Source: an uncultured Spirochaetales bacterium
GTDB taxonomy: Bacteria > Spirochaetota > Spirochaetia > Sphaerochaetales > Sphaerochaetaceae
DNA: 64,000 nt
NCBI GenBank assembly: GCA_944390865.1
Contig: CALXRC010000001.1
Span: 1-64,000 of the forward strand
Direction: 5' to 3'
Part shown: piece by piece, positions 1 to 7,010 of the stretch
How the letters are laid out: each line of letters opens with the position of its first letter
Numbering within the stretch: position 1 is the stretch's first letter
Program-made: the position numbers and the translations under genes
Notes under the pieces: model-generated
The model's database searches: none
Told to the model about the DNA's origin: nothing
The model's input: only the letters and a program-made list of their open reading frames with translations

Positions 1-91
1 CAGTTCTCCATCGTCTTTGGAGACAGGGTCAAACTATGATTGAGAATTCCATTTACACAGAATTCTTGACAGCCCCCACGTGGAGGCAAAA

Positions 92-991
92 ATGCAGTAT
101 CTGATACTCCGGTTCTTCCAGCAAATCAGCACAGGCTTTCTCGCCAGCTGCGCGAATTTCTTCTCAATGCTTGCAGAAGAAGGCCTGCTCATCTTCTTCA
201 TGCTGCTTATCTACTACGTCTGGGATAAAAGGAAAGGCTTCAGCATCTTCTCCAGCCTGCTGTGCAGCCAGCTCATGACAAACTGCATAAAGGCTGTCGT
301 GCGCATGCCGCGCCCGTTCACGCTTTATCCTGAGCTTGATTCAGACAGGATTGCTACTGCAACAGGCTATTCATTTCCCTCAGGCCACAGCACAGGGGCA
401 GCCGCATTCTACACTGCGGCGGCAAAAGAGAAAGGAGGCCGGCTGTGGCTGGCGCTTTCAGTAATCCTTGCAGTCCTGGTAGGGCTGTCCAGGCTCATGC
501 TGAGAGTGCACTGGCCTCTGGATGTGTTCACCGGGCTTGTGATCGGCTTTGTCTTCGCCCTCGCCTTCACCACGGTCACTGACAGGATTTATGATCAGAA
601 GGAAAAGAGAATCTGCTGGTGCAGATGCTTCTCGCTCATCTCAGGCCTGGCCGGTACAGTCCTGATGATTCTTCTTTCCTTCAGGCTTGCTGATCCGACT
701 GCATTCTCTGACCTGATGAAGGTGCTTGCCCTCGCCTCAGGCTCCTATGCAGGCTGTCTGATCGAAACACTCTATGTCAGTTTCACTCTCCAGCGCGAGT
801 GGAGAAAAAGCATCATGACAGTTGTCCTGGCAATGCTTGGCGCAGCCCTGATCATGGCTGCAAAGCTCATTGTGCCGTCCCCGCTGTACTATCTTGGAGC
901 ACTGGTGCGCTATGCGCTTATCGGGCTGTGGGCGACAGGTCTCTGGCCTCTTATCGCAGTCCGTCTCGGTCTGATGGAATCAGATGCTTAG
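92..991 (+). CDS. PAP2-family membrane phosphatase
   Basis: This is an integral membrane phosphatase of the PAP2/lipid phosphate phosphatase family, expected to dephosphorylate a lipid phosphate or pyrophosphate at the membrane. All three family motifs are visible: K67-x6-R74-P75 (KAVVRMPRP), PSGH at 96-99, and S133-R134-x5-H140-x3-D144 (SRLMLRVHWPLD), so the catalytic His and the phosphate-binding residues are intact. Hydrophobic segments surround them, and about 100 extra residues with further membrane segments follow. I chose the ATG at 92 because GGAGG sits at 82-86, five bases upstream; an in-frame GTG at 80 has no such site. Its 3' end overlaps the convergent exonuclease gene by 41 bases. 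The substrate (undecaprenyl pyrophosphate, phosphatidate or other) cannot be read from the sequence. Confidence 0.85.
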   Translation: MQYLILRFFQQISTGFLASCANFFSMLAEEGLLIFFMLLIYYVWDKRKGFSIFSSLLCSQLMTNCIKAVVRMPRPFTLYPELDSDRIATATGYSFPSGHSTGAAAFYTAAAKEKGGRLWLALSVILAVLVGLSRLMLRVHWPLDVFTGLVIGFVFALAFTTVTDRIYDQKEKRICWCRCFSLISGLAGTVLMILLSFRLADPTAFSDLMKVLALASGSYAGCLIETLYVSFTLQREWRKSIMTVVLAMLGAALIMAAKLIVPSPLYYLGALVRYALIGLWATGLWPLIAVRLGLMESDA

Positions 992-1544
992 GATATCTGA
1001 TGTTCCTCATTGCAAGAAAGGCATCAAGCGTGGCTTTGTCAAAAAGGCGGTCTGAGAGCAGTCTGGCGAACAGCCGCCCGCAGGCTTCGGCGTCACTGAT
1101 CGCCACATGCGCGTCGTAATCGCTTTCCAGGTACTCATGGACAAGATAGCCGAGGGCATGCGACGGATAGGCCGGAAGCAGTGATCTGCTGACAGCAAGA
1201 GAGCAGTAATACTGCCAGTCAGGCAGCTTTATTCCATAGAAGGCAGCTGAGGCTTTCAGCACACGCATGTCAAAAGGTGCATTGTGGGCCACAAGACAGT
1301 CAGAGCCTATGAAAGAGGCAATGCGGTCAAAGAGATTGTCAAAGGTTTCCTGCCAGCGGCAGTCCGCAGGGCTCAGGCCGTGAACAGCCATGCATACAGG
1401 GTCGAAATACATCACAGGAGGACGGATGAGGGAATAAAAGGAGTCGGTCATCCTTCCATCGCTGTCAAAACGCGCCAGGCCTACTGCACAGGCGCTGGAC
1501 GGATCCTGATTCGCTGTCTCAAAATCTATTGCAACATATTCCAA
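951..1544 (-). CDS. DEDDh 3'-5' exonuclease (DnaQ/PolC epsilon-like)
   Basis: A 197-residue stand-alone exonuclease domain of the DnaQ superfamily. The motif I signature DFETAN near residues 7-12 supplies the first Asp and Glu. NAPFD near 90 gives the second Asp. HVAISDAEA near 145-153 gives the His-x4-Asp pair of the DEDDh class. No polymerase, BRCT or UvrC-like domain is attached, so it is either a small proofreading/repair nuclease or an RNase T-like enzyme. It lies three bases downstream of manA on the same strand and is probably co-transcribed with it. The 41-base convergent overlap with the PAP2 gene puts its last codons inside that gene. The family is certain; the substrate is not. Confidence 0.85.
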   Translation of the reverse strand: MEYVAIDFETANQDPSSACAVGLARFDSDGRMTDSFYSLIRPPVMYFDPVCMAVHGLSPADCRWQETFDNLFDRIASFIGSDCLVAHNAPFDMRVLKASAAFYGIKLPDWQYYCSLAVSRSLLPAYPSHALGYLVHEYLESDYDAHVAISDAEACGRLFARLLSDRLFDKATLDAFLAMRNIRYPKHLIPSDRDGLR

Positions 1545-1547
1545 GCT

Positions 1548-2726
1548 TCACTCCTCATCAGCGGAAAACAGGGCCTGATACACTTTTCCGCTGACTCTGA
1601 CATGATACTCTTCATCGCATGAAGGGATAAAGCAGCACTCCCCTTCTCTCAGCATGATGTGATCATCCGGAGTTCCGACTCTTGCCAGTCCTTCAAGGCA
1701 GAGAGAGAAGCAGGGCGTCTTTTCCCTGATATCATATGAGCCGCTGGACAGCACGGCAAGGGCAAAAGTGGGAGTTGAGGCAACGGAGCGCAATACGCTG
1801 TCAGGCTTCAGACAGACCTTTCCGCTGAATGAAGAGTCGAAGTCAATCAGGTTGAGCGCACCCTGAATATCCTTATGCTTCCGGCTCAGCGACAGCCGGA
1901 TCTCGTTATCGCTGGAATCCTCAATCTCGATGCCTGTTCCATGCGCATAAGAGTGAAGCACGCCGCTTTGGATGTAAATGGCTTCTCCGGGACGCACGGG
2001 AACGACATTCATCAGATAAGGCATGATGACGCCGGCATCATAGCCGAAGAGGGAGAAAGACTTTTCGCTGATGCCCCTTTCTGTAAGGTACAGACCGCCC
2101 CTCCTGCTTTCTTCCTCGGCCTCGTCAAGCTGCATGAGAAACTCATCAACTGCCCTTTTCAGGCAGTCTTCGTCAAGGCTGTACAGCGTCTTGACAAGTC
2201 CCCTGAGTGTCCTGTTTCTCGCAAAGTACTCATCATAGCAGAGCGGAAGCAGACGCCTGAGATGGTGCGAGGCTGATTCAAAATCACGAAAGCCGCACAG
2301 CAGGGTCGAAGGCGTCAGTGCATAGAAAAGCTCGCACTTCTGATTCGTGTCCCTGAAATTCAGCTGTCCGGCATTCTCAGGCCGTGAGCGCATGAGCTCT
2401 TCATCCTGCCAGCCGCGCAGAGCCTGGACTGCATCAGGATGTACATGAAGCGAGAGCGGGTTGTTGACAGCCAGCACCTTCATCATCAGTGGAAAACGTT
2501 CCTGATACTCTTTATGCCGGGGTCCGAAAAAACGCTCCGGGTCTGTATTCAGGTAATCAGAAAGCAGTGTGCCGTCCTCAAGTCTGGAAGGACCTGAAGG
2601 ATGAACTCCGAACCACATCTCAGCCTGACTCGTTCCATCCGGCTGATAGTGGAACATAGAAGGAAGAATGTCTCTTGAGCCCCAGTCATAATTCTTGACG
2701 CAGCCCTTAATCTTGACTATCTGCAT
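1548..2726 (-). CDS. manA: mannose-6-phosphate isomerase, class I
   Basis: Type I phosphomannose isomerase, a zinc cupin enzyme that interconverts mannose 6-phosphate and fructose 6-phosphate in the cytoplasm. The N-terminus carries the family's NYDWGS signature. PLSLHVHPD near residue 95 supplies zinc-binding His residues, the KCELFYAL segment a Glu ligand, and the HSYAHGTGIEIEDSSDNE stretch the conserved late His and Glu. The length of 392 residues is typical. I prefer the ATG at 2726 to an upstream GTG at 2753: a GGGAGG site lies four bases before the ATG, and the protein then begins MQIVKIKG as relatives do. A promoter-like element sits just upstream. Confidence 0.92.
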   Translation of the reverse strand: MQIVKIKGCVKNYDWGSRDILPSMFHYQPDGTSQAEMWFGVHPSGPSRLEDGTLLSDYLNTDPERFFGPRHKEYQERFPLMMKVLAVNNPLSLHVHPDAVQALRGWQDEELMRSRPENAGQLNFRDTNQKCELFYALTPSTLLCGFRDFESASHHLRRLLPLCYDEYFARNRTLRGLVKTLYSLDEDCLKRAVDEFLMQLDEAEEESRRGGLYLTERGISEKSFSLFGYDAGVIMPYLMNVVPVRPGEAIYIQSGVLHSYAHGTGIEIEDSSDNEIRLSLSRKHKDIQGALNLIDFDSSFSGKVCLKPDSVLRSVASTPTFALAVLSSGSYDIREKTPCFSLCLEGLARVGTPDDHIMLREGECCFIPSCDEEYHVRVSGKVYQALFSADEE

Positions 2727-2743
2727 AATGCCTCCCGAAAGAA

Positions 2744-2770
2744 AGTATAGCACGCATTAATCTTCTTCAA
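2744..2770 (-). promoter_or_regulatory. candidate extended -10 promoter for manA
   Basis: On the minus strand, TTGAAG (2765-2770) and TGCTATACT (ending at 2744) are separated by 15 bases. The TGn before TATACT is an extended -10, which can tolerate a short spacer. It lies inside the 3' end of the preceding gene and would give a leader of roughly ten bases carrying the GGGAGG site. This is pattern match only. Confidence 0.35.
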
Positions 2771-4007
2771 AGCCTATGCGGATGCAGAGTGTGATGAAAT
2801 CAAGCGGCTTGTCTCCCGGGTGCTCTCCATATTCCAGCGCCGCATACAGGAAATCAAGGCTGAACACCTGAAAGTCAAAGCAGAAGCCGAAGCTCATGTA
2901 GCCGCTGTTTATTCCGAAGCGGAAATCAAAGGTGCGCATGAGCGTCAGCTCCAGGCCGAAGTGCAGGCGCTGCAGGAAATTCTCGCAGCTCAGCCCGTCA
3001 GTAAAGAAAAGTGAATACACATCTGTGACATCCAGGCTGCCTGTGATGTCAATCCAGTCCCAGATGCCTCCGGCTGGAGTGCTCAGGGAAAAGCCGATGT
3101 CAAACGATACCGGAGTCGCATATCTGAACGAAGGCCCCTGCACAGGAGCCTCAGGCACGCTGTCTCCCAGATAGCCGCCAGTGAGCATGTAATACAGCTG
3201 GTTCGCAGAGCTGTACGTCTGCATGTGATAGATTCCATTCAGGTTCTTTATGACAAAGCCGGTCTTGAAAATATCACTGTAGGAATAGGTAAAGCCAAGA
3301 TCGAAGGGAATGGCGAAGCCGAATGCCACAGGAACCTGATTGAGCACAGAGGCAAGCACATCGTCAGACTGGTAGAAGTCGATCAGGGATGAGGCAGTAA
3401 AACCGCCGGGAATGATGTCTCCGCTCAGGCTCTCAATTGTGTATCCGCGGAAGACAAGATGGGCGCCAAGGCCGAAGCTCAGGCTGTGATGCTCTCCTAT
3501 GTGCCATGGCAGGGCTATTGCCAGAGAAAGGGCAAAATTGCCTTCCAGTATCAGCGTGGAAGACTCACCCCCTTCCCCCATACTGTGCACGTCTATGCCA
3601 GTGTCCAGACTGAGGCCTGCAATTCCTGAGATAAAACCGGCAGAAGCCTGAAAGGAGACCACATCGCCATTTCCGGCTCCGATTGAGTTGATCAGCTGGT
3701 TGAAGGCCCTGTTCATGTCCTCATCGCTGTTGTTCTGGGTGAAGAAGATGTCAAGGGCGCCGCCCGGCTGCACAAGCTTGTTTATGTTGTACAAAGTGAA
3801 GCTGGCAGAAGGTATGGAAAGAAACTGGTTGTCGCTGGTGACAAGCGCCGGGTTTGAGTAAAAGACCTCGCTGTAGCGGGCAGACGTGACTGATGTGCCT
3901 CCCAGTGCAAGATTTCTTGAGTACAGCGGAGCATAAGCTGAGCTGACTGCGGCATGCAGCGGCAGAATGGCAAGAAAAAGGGCCAGAAGCACTGCAAGCT
4001 TTCTCAT
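2757..4007 (-). CDS. outer-membrane beta-barrel protein (UPF0164/PorV-FadL-like)
   Basis: A 416-residue secreted protein. A classical signal peptide (MRKLAVLLALFLAILPLHA) is followed by a segment reading RNLALGGTSVTSA and then NPAL. This ALGG...NPA start is typical of the UPF0164/PorV and FadL-like outer-membrane families common in treponemes. The rest alternates short amphipathic strands with Gly/Asn/Asp turns, as a beta-barrel would. There is no lipobox. The start ATG overlaps the stop of the upstream lipoprotein gene (ATGA) and has AGGAG upstream, so the two are translationally coupled. A role in outer-membrane transport or secretion is family-based inference; no substrate is indicated. 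Confidence 0.65.
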   Translation of the reverse strand: MRKLAVLLALFLAILPLHAAVSSAYAPLYSRNLALGGTSVTSARYSEVFYSNPALVTSDNQFLSIPSASFTLYNINKLVQPGGALDIFFTQNNSDEDMNRAFNQLINSIGAGNGDVVSFQASAGFISGIAGLSLDTGIDVHSMGEGGESSTLILEGNFALSLAIALPWHIGEHHSLSFGLGAHLVFRGYTIESLSGDIIPGGFTASSLIDFYQSDDVLASVLNQVPVAFGFAIPFDLGFTYSYSDIFKTGFVIKNLNGIYHMQTYSSANQLYYMLTGGYLGDSVPEAPVQGPSFRYATPVSFDIGFSLSTPAGGIWDWIDITGSLDVTDVYSLFFTDGLSCENFLQRLHFGLELTLMRTFDFRFGINSGYMSFGFCFDFQVFSLDFLYAALEYGEHPGDKPLDFITLCIRIGFEED

Positions 4008-4762
4008 AGGGATCTCCTGACGTAGTCCAGAACACCGTCAAGCGCGCCGAAAAGCCAGTCAGAACCGATGCAGCGGGCCACACTCTTGCCCTGACCAAGC
4101 GCAAGGGCGACAGCATCTATGTATGAAGGTTCAATCTCTTCCGCACTCTGTTTAAGAGCATCCGTCACCTCGCCGAGAGTGACAGAAGTGTCTTCTTCAA
4201 AATAACTCAGTGCTGTTGACAGCAAAGAGACTGAGACCTGAAATGAGAGTATGTCCGCCAGTGTGAAGTCCTCACCTTCCCTGCAGAAGCGTGACAGGAC
4301 AGGAGCAAGCTTATGATCAGGTCCGAGATAGTCAACCAGATCAGAAAAGAGTGCTGCAGTGTTTCCGGCGGCAATGCAGGCTTCCTCACCCGCTTCCTGT
4401 CTGAGAAAGCGGGAGACAGCCTGCCGCTTCACTTTGTTCTCCCCAGCCAGAGCCAGTTCCTGCAGCAGAGTGCGGTCAGCCGGAGCAAGAACAAGAACAG
4501 GAGAGTCAGGATACAGAGGACTCAGGTTCAGCTTGCATGAAGGCAGGACAATGAAGCCTGAACTGACTAAAAGGGTTTCCGGATTCAGGACCTGAGCCTC
4601 AATATCCCGGATCAATGGAGCCGTATCCACATCAACAAGACCTGTGTTGACATAAATATTCTCTTTCAGAGAATCAGTCAGTCCTGCTATCCCTTCAAGC
4701 GTACTGAGGGAACAGGATGTCATGCAGACAGCAAGAATGAGTATGAGGATACAGGCTCTCAT
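4004..4762 (-). CDS. putative lipoprotein of unknown function
   Basis: A 252-residue protein with a hydrophobic signal segment (MRACILILILAV) ending in CMTSC, a plausible spirochaetal lipobox with Cys17 as the lipidated residue. The body is helical and Leu/Ala-rich with few Lys. I recognise no enzyme motif. It starts three bases after the stop of the NifX-like gene with no obvious ribosome-binding site of its own, so translation is probably coupled. It overlaps the next gene, encoding a beta-barrel protein, by four bases. An accessory role to that outer-membrane protein is a context-based guess. Confidence 0.55.
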   Translation of the reverse strand: MRACILILILAVCMTSCSLSTLEGIAGLTDSLKENIYVNTGLVDVDTAPLIRDIEAQVLNPETLLVSSGFIVLPSCKLNLSPLYPDSPVLVLAPADRTLLQELALAGENKVKRQAVSRFLRQEAGEEACIAAGNTAALFSDLVDYLGPDHKLAPVLSRFCREGEDFTLADILSFQVSVSLLSTALSYFEEDTSVTLGEVTDALKQSAEEIEPSYIDAVALALGQGKSVARCIGSDWLFGALDGVLDYVRRSL

Positions 4763-4765
4763 TAC

Positions 4766-5161
4766 TTAATGATGGCAGTGACAGCTTCCGCCCTCAGAAT
4801 GGTGATGGCACTCATGGCCCTCTTCATGATGATGGCTGCAGTTTGCGCTCTCGCTGTAGACCAGAGTTCCGTCAAGAAGCTTTCTGACAGCTTCATCACA
4901 GCTGCCCTGCACCCCTGCATACAGTCTGATCCCCGCATCTTTAAGGGCGGCCTGAGCACCGGTGCCAATGCCTCCGCAGATCAGTGCGTCGACTTTATTC
5001 CCGCTGAGCAGCACAGCAAGGGCGCCATGTCCCTGGCCGTCAGAAGAAAGAATACGCTGAGACAGGATTGAAGCACCATCAGTCTCATAAATCTTGAACT
5101 GCTCAGTATGTCCGAAATGCTGGAACACGAGCCCGTTTTCATAAGTGACTGCGATTGTCAT
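4766..5161 (-). CDS. NifX/NafY-type dinitrogenase cofactor domain protein with His/Cys-rich tail
   Basis: A small cytoplasmic protein of the dinitrogenase iron-molybdenum cofactor biosynthesis family (NifX/NifB-C-terminal/NafY fold). The N-terminus TIAVTYENGLVFQHFGHTE and the central DALICGGIGTGAQAAL followed by GIRLYAG are family signatures. Members outside nitrogen fixation are thought to bind or carry metal clusters; no nif genes are nearby. The last 24 residues (108-131) are an extreme metal-binding tail with ten His and four Cys (108, 118, 127, 129). It is the first gene of a three-gene set with a lipoprotein and an outer-membrane protein. Its Shine-Dalgarno region can pair with an upstream complementary tract (separate entry). 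The actual metal and role are unknown. Confidence 0.75.
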   Translation of the reverse strand: MTIAVTYENGLVFQHFGHTEQFKIYETDGASILSQRILSSDGQGHGALAVLLSGNKVDALICGGIGTGAQAALKDAGIRLYAGVQGSCDEAVRKLLDGTLVYSESANCSHHHEEGHECHHHSEGGSCHCHH

Positions 5162-5164
5162 AAA

Positions 5165-5212
5165 TTTCCTTTTCCTCCTCGTCTAATAATACCCAAAAAG
5201 GAGGAAAGGAAA
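5165..5212 (-). promoter_or_regulatory. inverted repeat that could sequester the ribosome-binding site
   Basis: Reading the minus strand, a pyrimidine tract TTTCCTTTCCTCCT (5212-5199) is followed by a 19-base spacer. A purine tract AGGAGGAAAAGGAAA (5179-5165) comes next and contains the ribosome-binding site of the NifX-like gene, whose ATG is at 5161. The arms pair over about 14 bases with one bulge. No U-run follows, so this does not look like a terminator. It could mask the Shine-Dalgarno sequence in the mRNA. Confidence 0.5.
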
Positions 5213-5217
5213 CAATC

Positions 5218-5517
5218 TCAATTTGTCGCTGCTATAAGTTTCTCGATTTTCTCAAGCAAGGCATCATCGGCCTGAATCAGCTTGTCTGCTATTGACCTGA
5301 CGCGGTCAGGATAGCCTTTTCTTCCTGTGAGAAGATATTCAGCCGATGTTCCCACAGCTTCGCTGAGAGCAAGCAGGTCCTCTGCCTTGGGAAAGCGGCA
5401 GTCACTTCTGTTATGAAGAAGACGATCATAGCGTATACCATATTTACGGCATATATCCTTCATTGATTCTTTTTTCAGTTCATCGAATCTCTGCCAAAAC
5501 TGATATGGTGAAATCAT
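5218..5517 (-). CDS. XRE/CI-type helix-turn-helix regulator
   Basis: A 99-residue protein with an N-terminal helix-turn-helix resembling XRE/phage-repressor domains: FWQRFDELKKESMKDICRKY, then IRYDRLLHNR as the recognition part, then FPKAEDLLALSEAVGTSAEYLLTG. A short C-terminal helix follows. I chose the ATG at 5517. An upstream in-frame ATG at 5559 lies only four bases from the tRNA-Gly 3' end and has no ribosome-binding site outside the tRNA, whereas AAAGGAGG precedes 5517, though with a long 13-base spacer. With no terminator between them, the gene appears to be read from the tRNA promoter. The target is unknown. Confidence 0.65.
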   Translation of the reverse strand: MISPYQFWQRFDELKKESMKDICRKYGIRYDRLLHNRSDCRFPKAEDLLALSEAVGTSAEYLLTGRKGYPDRVRSIADKLIQADDALLEKIEKLIAATN

Positions 5518-5563
5518 AGTGCCCCGGGCCCCTCCTTTAGGGACATATTTTAGGGACATTAGA

Positions 5564-5634
5564 AGCGATTGACGGGAATCGAACCCGCGTAACCAGCTTG
5601 GGAAGCTGGAGTACTACCATTGTACTACAATCGC
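5564..5634 (-). tRNA. tRNA-Gly (CCC)
   Basis: On the minus strand the sequence folds as a complete cloverleaf. The acceptor stem GCGATTG pairs with CAATCGC, and the anticodon arm is CCAGC-TTCCCAA-GCTGG with anticodon CCC at loop positions 3-5. The T-arm GCGGG-TTCGATT-CCCGT carries the TTCGA core. The D-loop is short, as in other glycine tRNAs. CCA is not encoded (the 3' flank reads TTCT). An XRE regulator begins about 47 bases downstream. Confidence 0.95.
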
Positions 5635-5645
5635 ATGACAGCTTA

Positions 5646-5674
5646 ATTCTAATTCTCAGAATGCCGGGAATCAA
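5646..5674 (-). promoter_or_regulatory. promoter of tRNA-Gly
   Basis: On the minus strand, TTGATT (5674-5669), a 17-base spacer, and TAGAAT (5651-5646) form a good sigma-70-type promoter. It ends eleven bases before the tRNA 5' end, which suits a stable-RNA promoter. Confidence 0.6.
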
Positions 5675-5827
5675 GCATTTTTATGAGAATCACCCGCCAT
5701 AGGCGTGAACAGCCTTGCCGTCAGACTTTCTCTGACAATATTTACCACATCCGTAGCTGGAGTGGAAGTATCAAACTCCGGGGCTGCAGGCATCAGGGAC
5801 AGTTTTTTGCTCTTTTCCGGGAATCCC

Positions 5828-6160
5828 TTACTTCCTCAGAAACTGTGAATCGGAATCAGGGACCCCTTCACTGTCAGCACTATACCGCTCTGCCCTCATG
5901 TGAAGATCATATTTCTCCCTGAGTTCTGAAATGGTTTTCATCATCGGCGAGGCGTGGTGACGGTCAAGCGCACACTGGTCGCGCCAGCTGTCAATCAGCA
6001 GCACGGTCTCAGGATCAGAAAGTGAAATGAAATATTCATATCCCAGATTGCCATCCTCTGCACGGATCAGGTCAGCTGTTCCGCTGTTCTCCATCTCCTG
6101 TGCAAATCTGCGTGCGGCGCCGTTTTTCCCTGTGTAGTACAGATTCACCGCGATGCTCAT
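5828..6160 (-). CDS. antibiotic-biosynthesis-monooxygenase (ABM/YgiN-like) domain protein
   Basis: A 110-residue single-domain protein of the dimeric alpha-beta barrel ABM family (putative quinol or small-molecule monooxygenases without cofactor). Family features are an early strand MSIAVNLYYT, a central GYEYFISLSDPETVLLIDSWRD (strand-loop-strand with conserved Trp) and LDRHHASPMMKTISEL with the conserved HHxSP. I chose the ATG at 6160 because GGAGGGG lies nine bases upstream; an ATG at 6187 precedes that site. The substrate cannot be inferred. It is the last gene of the pheS-pheT group. Confidence 0.75.
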   Translation of the reverse strand: MSIAVNLYYTGKNGAARRFAQEMENSGTADLIRAEDGNLGYEYFISLSDPETVLLIDSWRDQCALDRHHASPMMKTISELREKYDLHMRAERYSADSEGVPDSDSQFLRK

Positions 6161-6215
6161 ACAAGACTTCCCCTCCTTTTTTCTCATCAGCCTGCGCCAT
6201 CTTCCGGGTTATGCT

Positions 6216-7001
6216 CTATCTTCCTTCCGGCGGATATGATTCAAGCATTTTCACAAGATTCACGACAACGACTGCCAGAGTGGAGGCATCAACAGAGTCG
6301 TACACAATATCATAACGGCGGTGAAGCATGCTGCCAGGACCGAAGGGATCAATGGCCCTGAGCTTTCCGCCAAGAATTCTCGCATCTGCGGAGGATGAAA
6401 GCTCATCATCAAAGAAACAGCACCACTCAAAGGCCCTGTTTCCTTCTTCGTCCTCAATCGCCTCCGGATTTCCAAGCAATGTCAGGGAGATAAGGGCAGA
6501 CCGGTTCTCATCGCCGCTGCGCGACACTTCGATATAGCAGACAGCCTTTTCCCCGTCATAAAGATAGGTCCCGTTTCTGTCCGGCCGGACTGAACCGAAA
6601 CGGTAAGTGTCAAAGCCTTCACAGGTCAGCACCTCACGGGCCAGAGCAAGCCAGTATTCCCTGTATGAAGCGCTCTGCTGAGAATACTTTCTGATCAGCT
6701 CAAGCTTTTCCTCCTCACTCTGCCAGCCCATTGCGGCTGCGACGGCGGAAGCAAGCTCGCTGTCCTGAGATGAGGCAAGATAGGAAAACAGGGCGCTTGA
6801 TGCCTTTCTGAAACGCACTGCAGTGAAATCAGGAAGTCCTGCATAAGAAGAGAAGAGCTTTTTCAGTCTGCTGTCTTCCTCAGCAGACAGCACGGAAGAC
6901 TCCCCGCTCTCCTCATCGATGCGTGTTATCATCTCAAGCAGATCTTCTTTTCCCACAGGCTGTGAGAAAAGAAGATAGCCCTCTGCAGTACGCTCAAGCA
7001 T
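6216..7001 (-). CDS. conserved hypothetical protein downstream of pheT
   Basis: A 261-residue soluble protein without signal peptide or membrane segment. It is acidic and helical in its first half (SEEEKLELIRKY region) and mixed strand in its second half, including a repeated Asp/Glu-rich portion and a C-terminal VVVVNLVKMLESYPP segment. I recognise no family. It begins nine bases after the pheT stop with GAGG five bases ahead of the ATG, so it belongs to the phenylalanyl-tRNA synthetase transcript. Any role in translation is guilt by position only. Confidence 0.6.
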   Translation of the reverse strand: MLERTAEGYLLFSQPVGKEDLLEMITRIDEESGESSVLSAEEDSRLKKLFSSYAGLPDFTAVRFRKASSALFSYLASSQDSELASAVAAAMGWQSEEEKLELIRKYSQQSASYREYWLALAREVLTCEGFDTYRFGSVRPDRNGTYLYDGEKAVCYIEVSRSGDENRSALISLTLLGNPEAIEDEEGNRAFEWCCFFDDELSSSADARILGGKLRAIDPFGPGSMLHRRYDIVYDSVDASTLAVVVVNLVKMLESYPPEGR

Positions 7002-7010
7002 AGCTGCCTC

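Noticed and set aside
5683-5922. 79-codon plus-strand frame after tRNA-Gly
   Set aside because: It runs into the antisense of the ABM-domain gene, has no ribosome-binding site and lies partly over the tRNA promoter.
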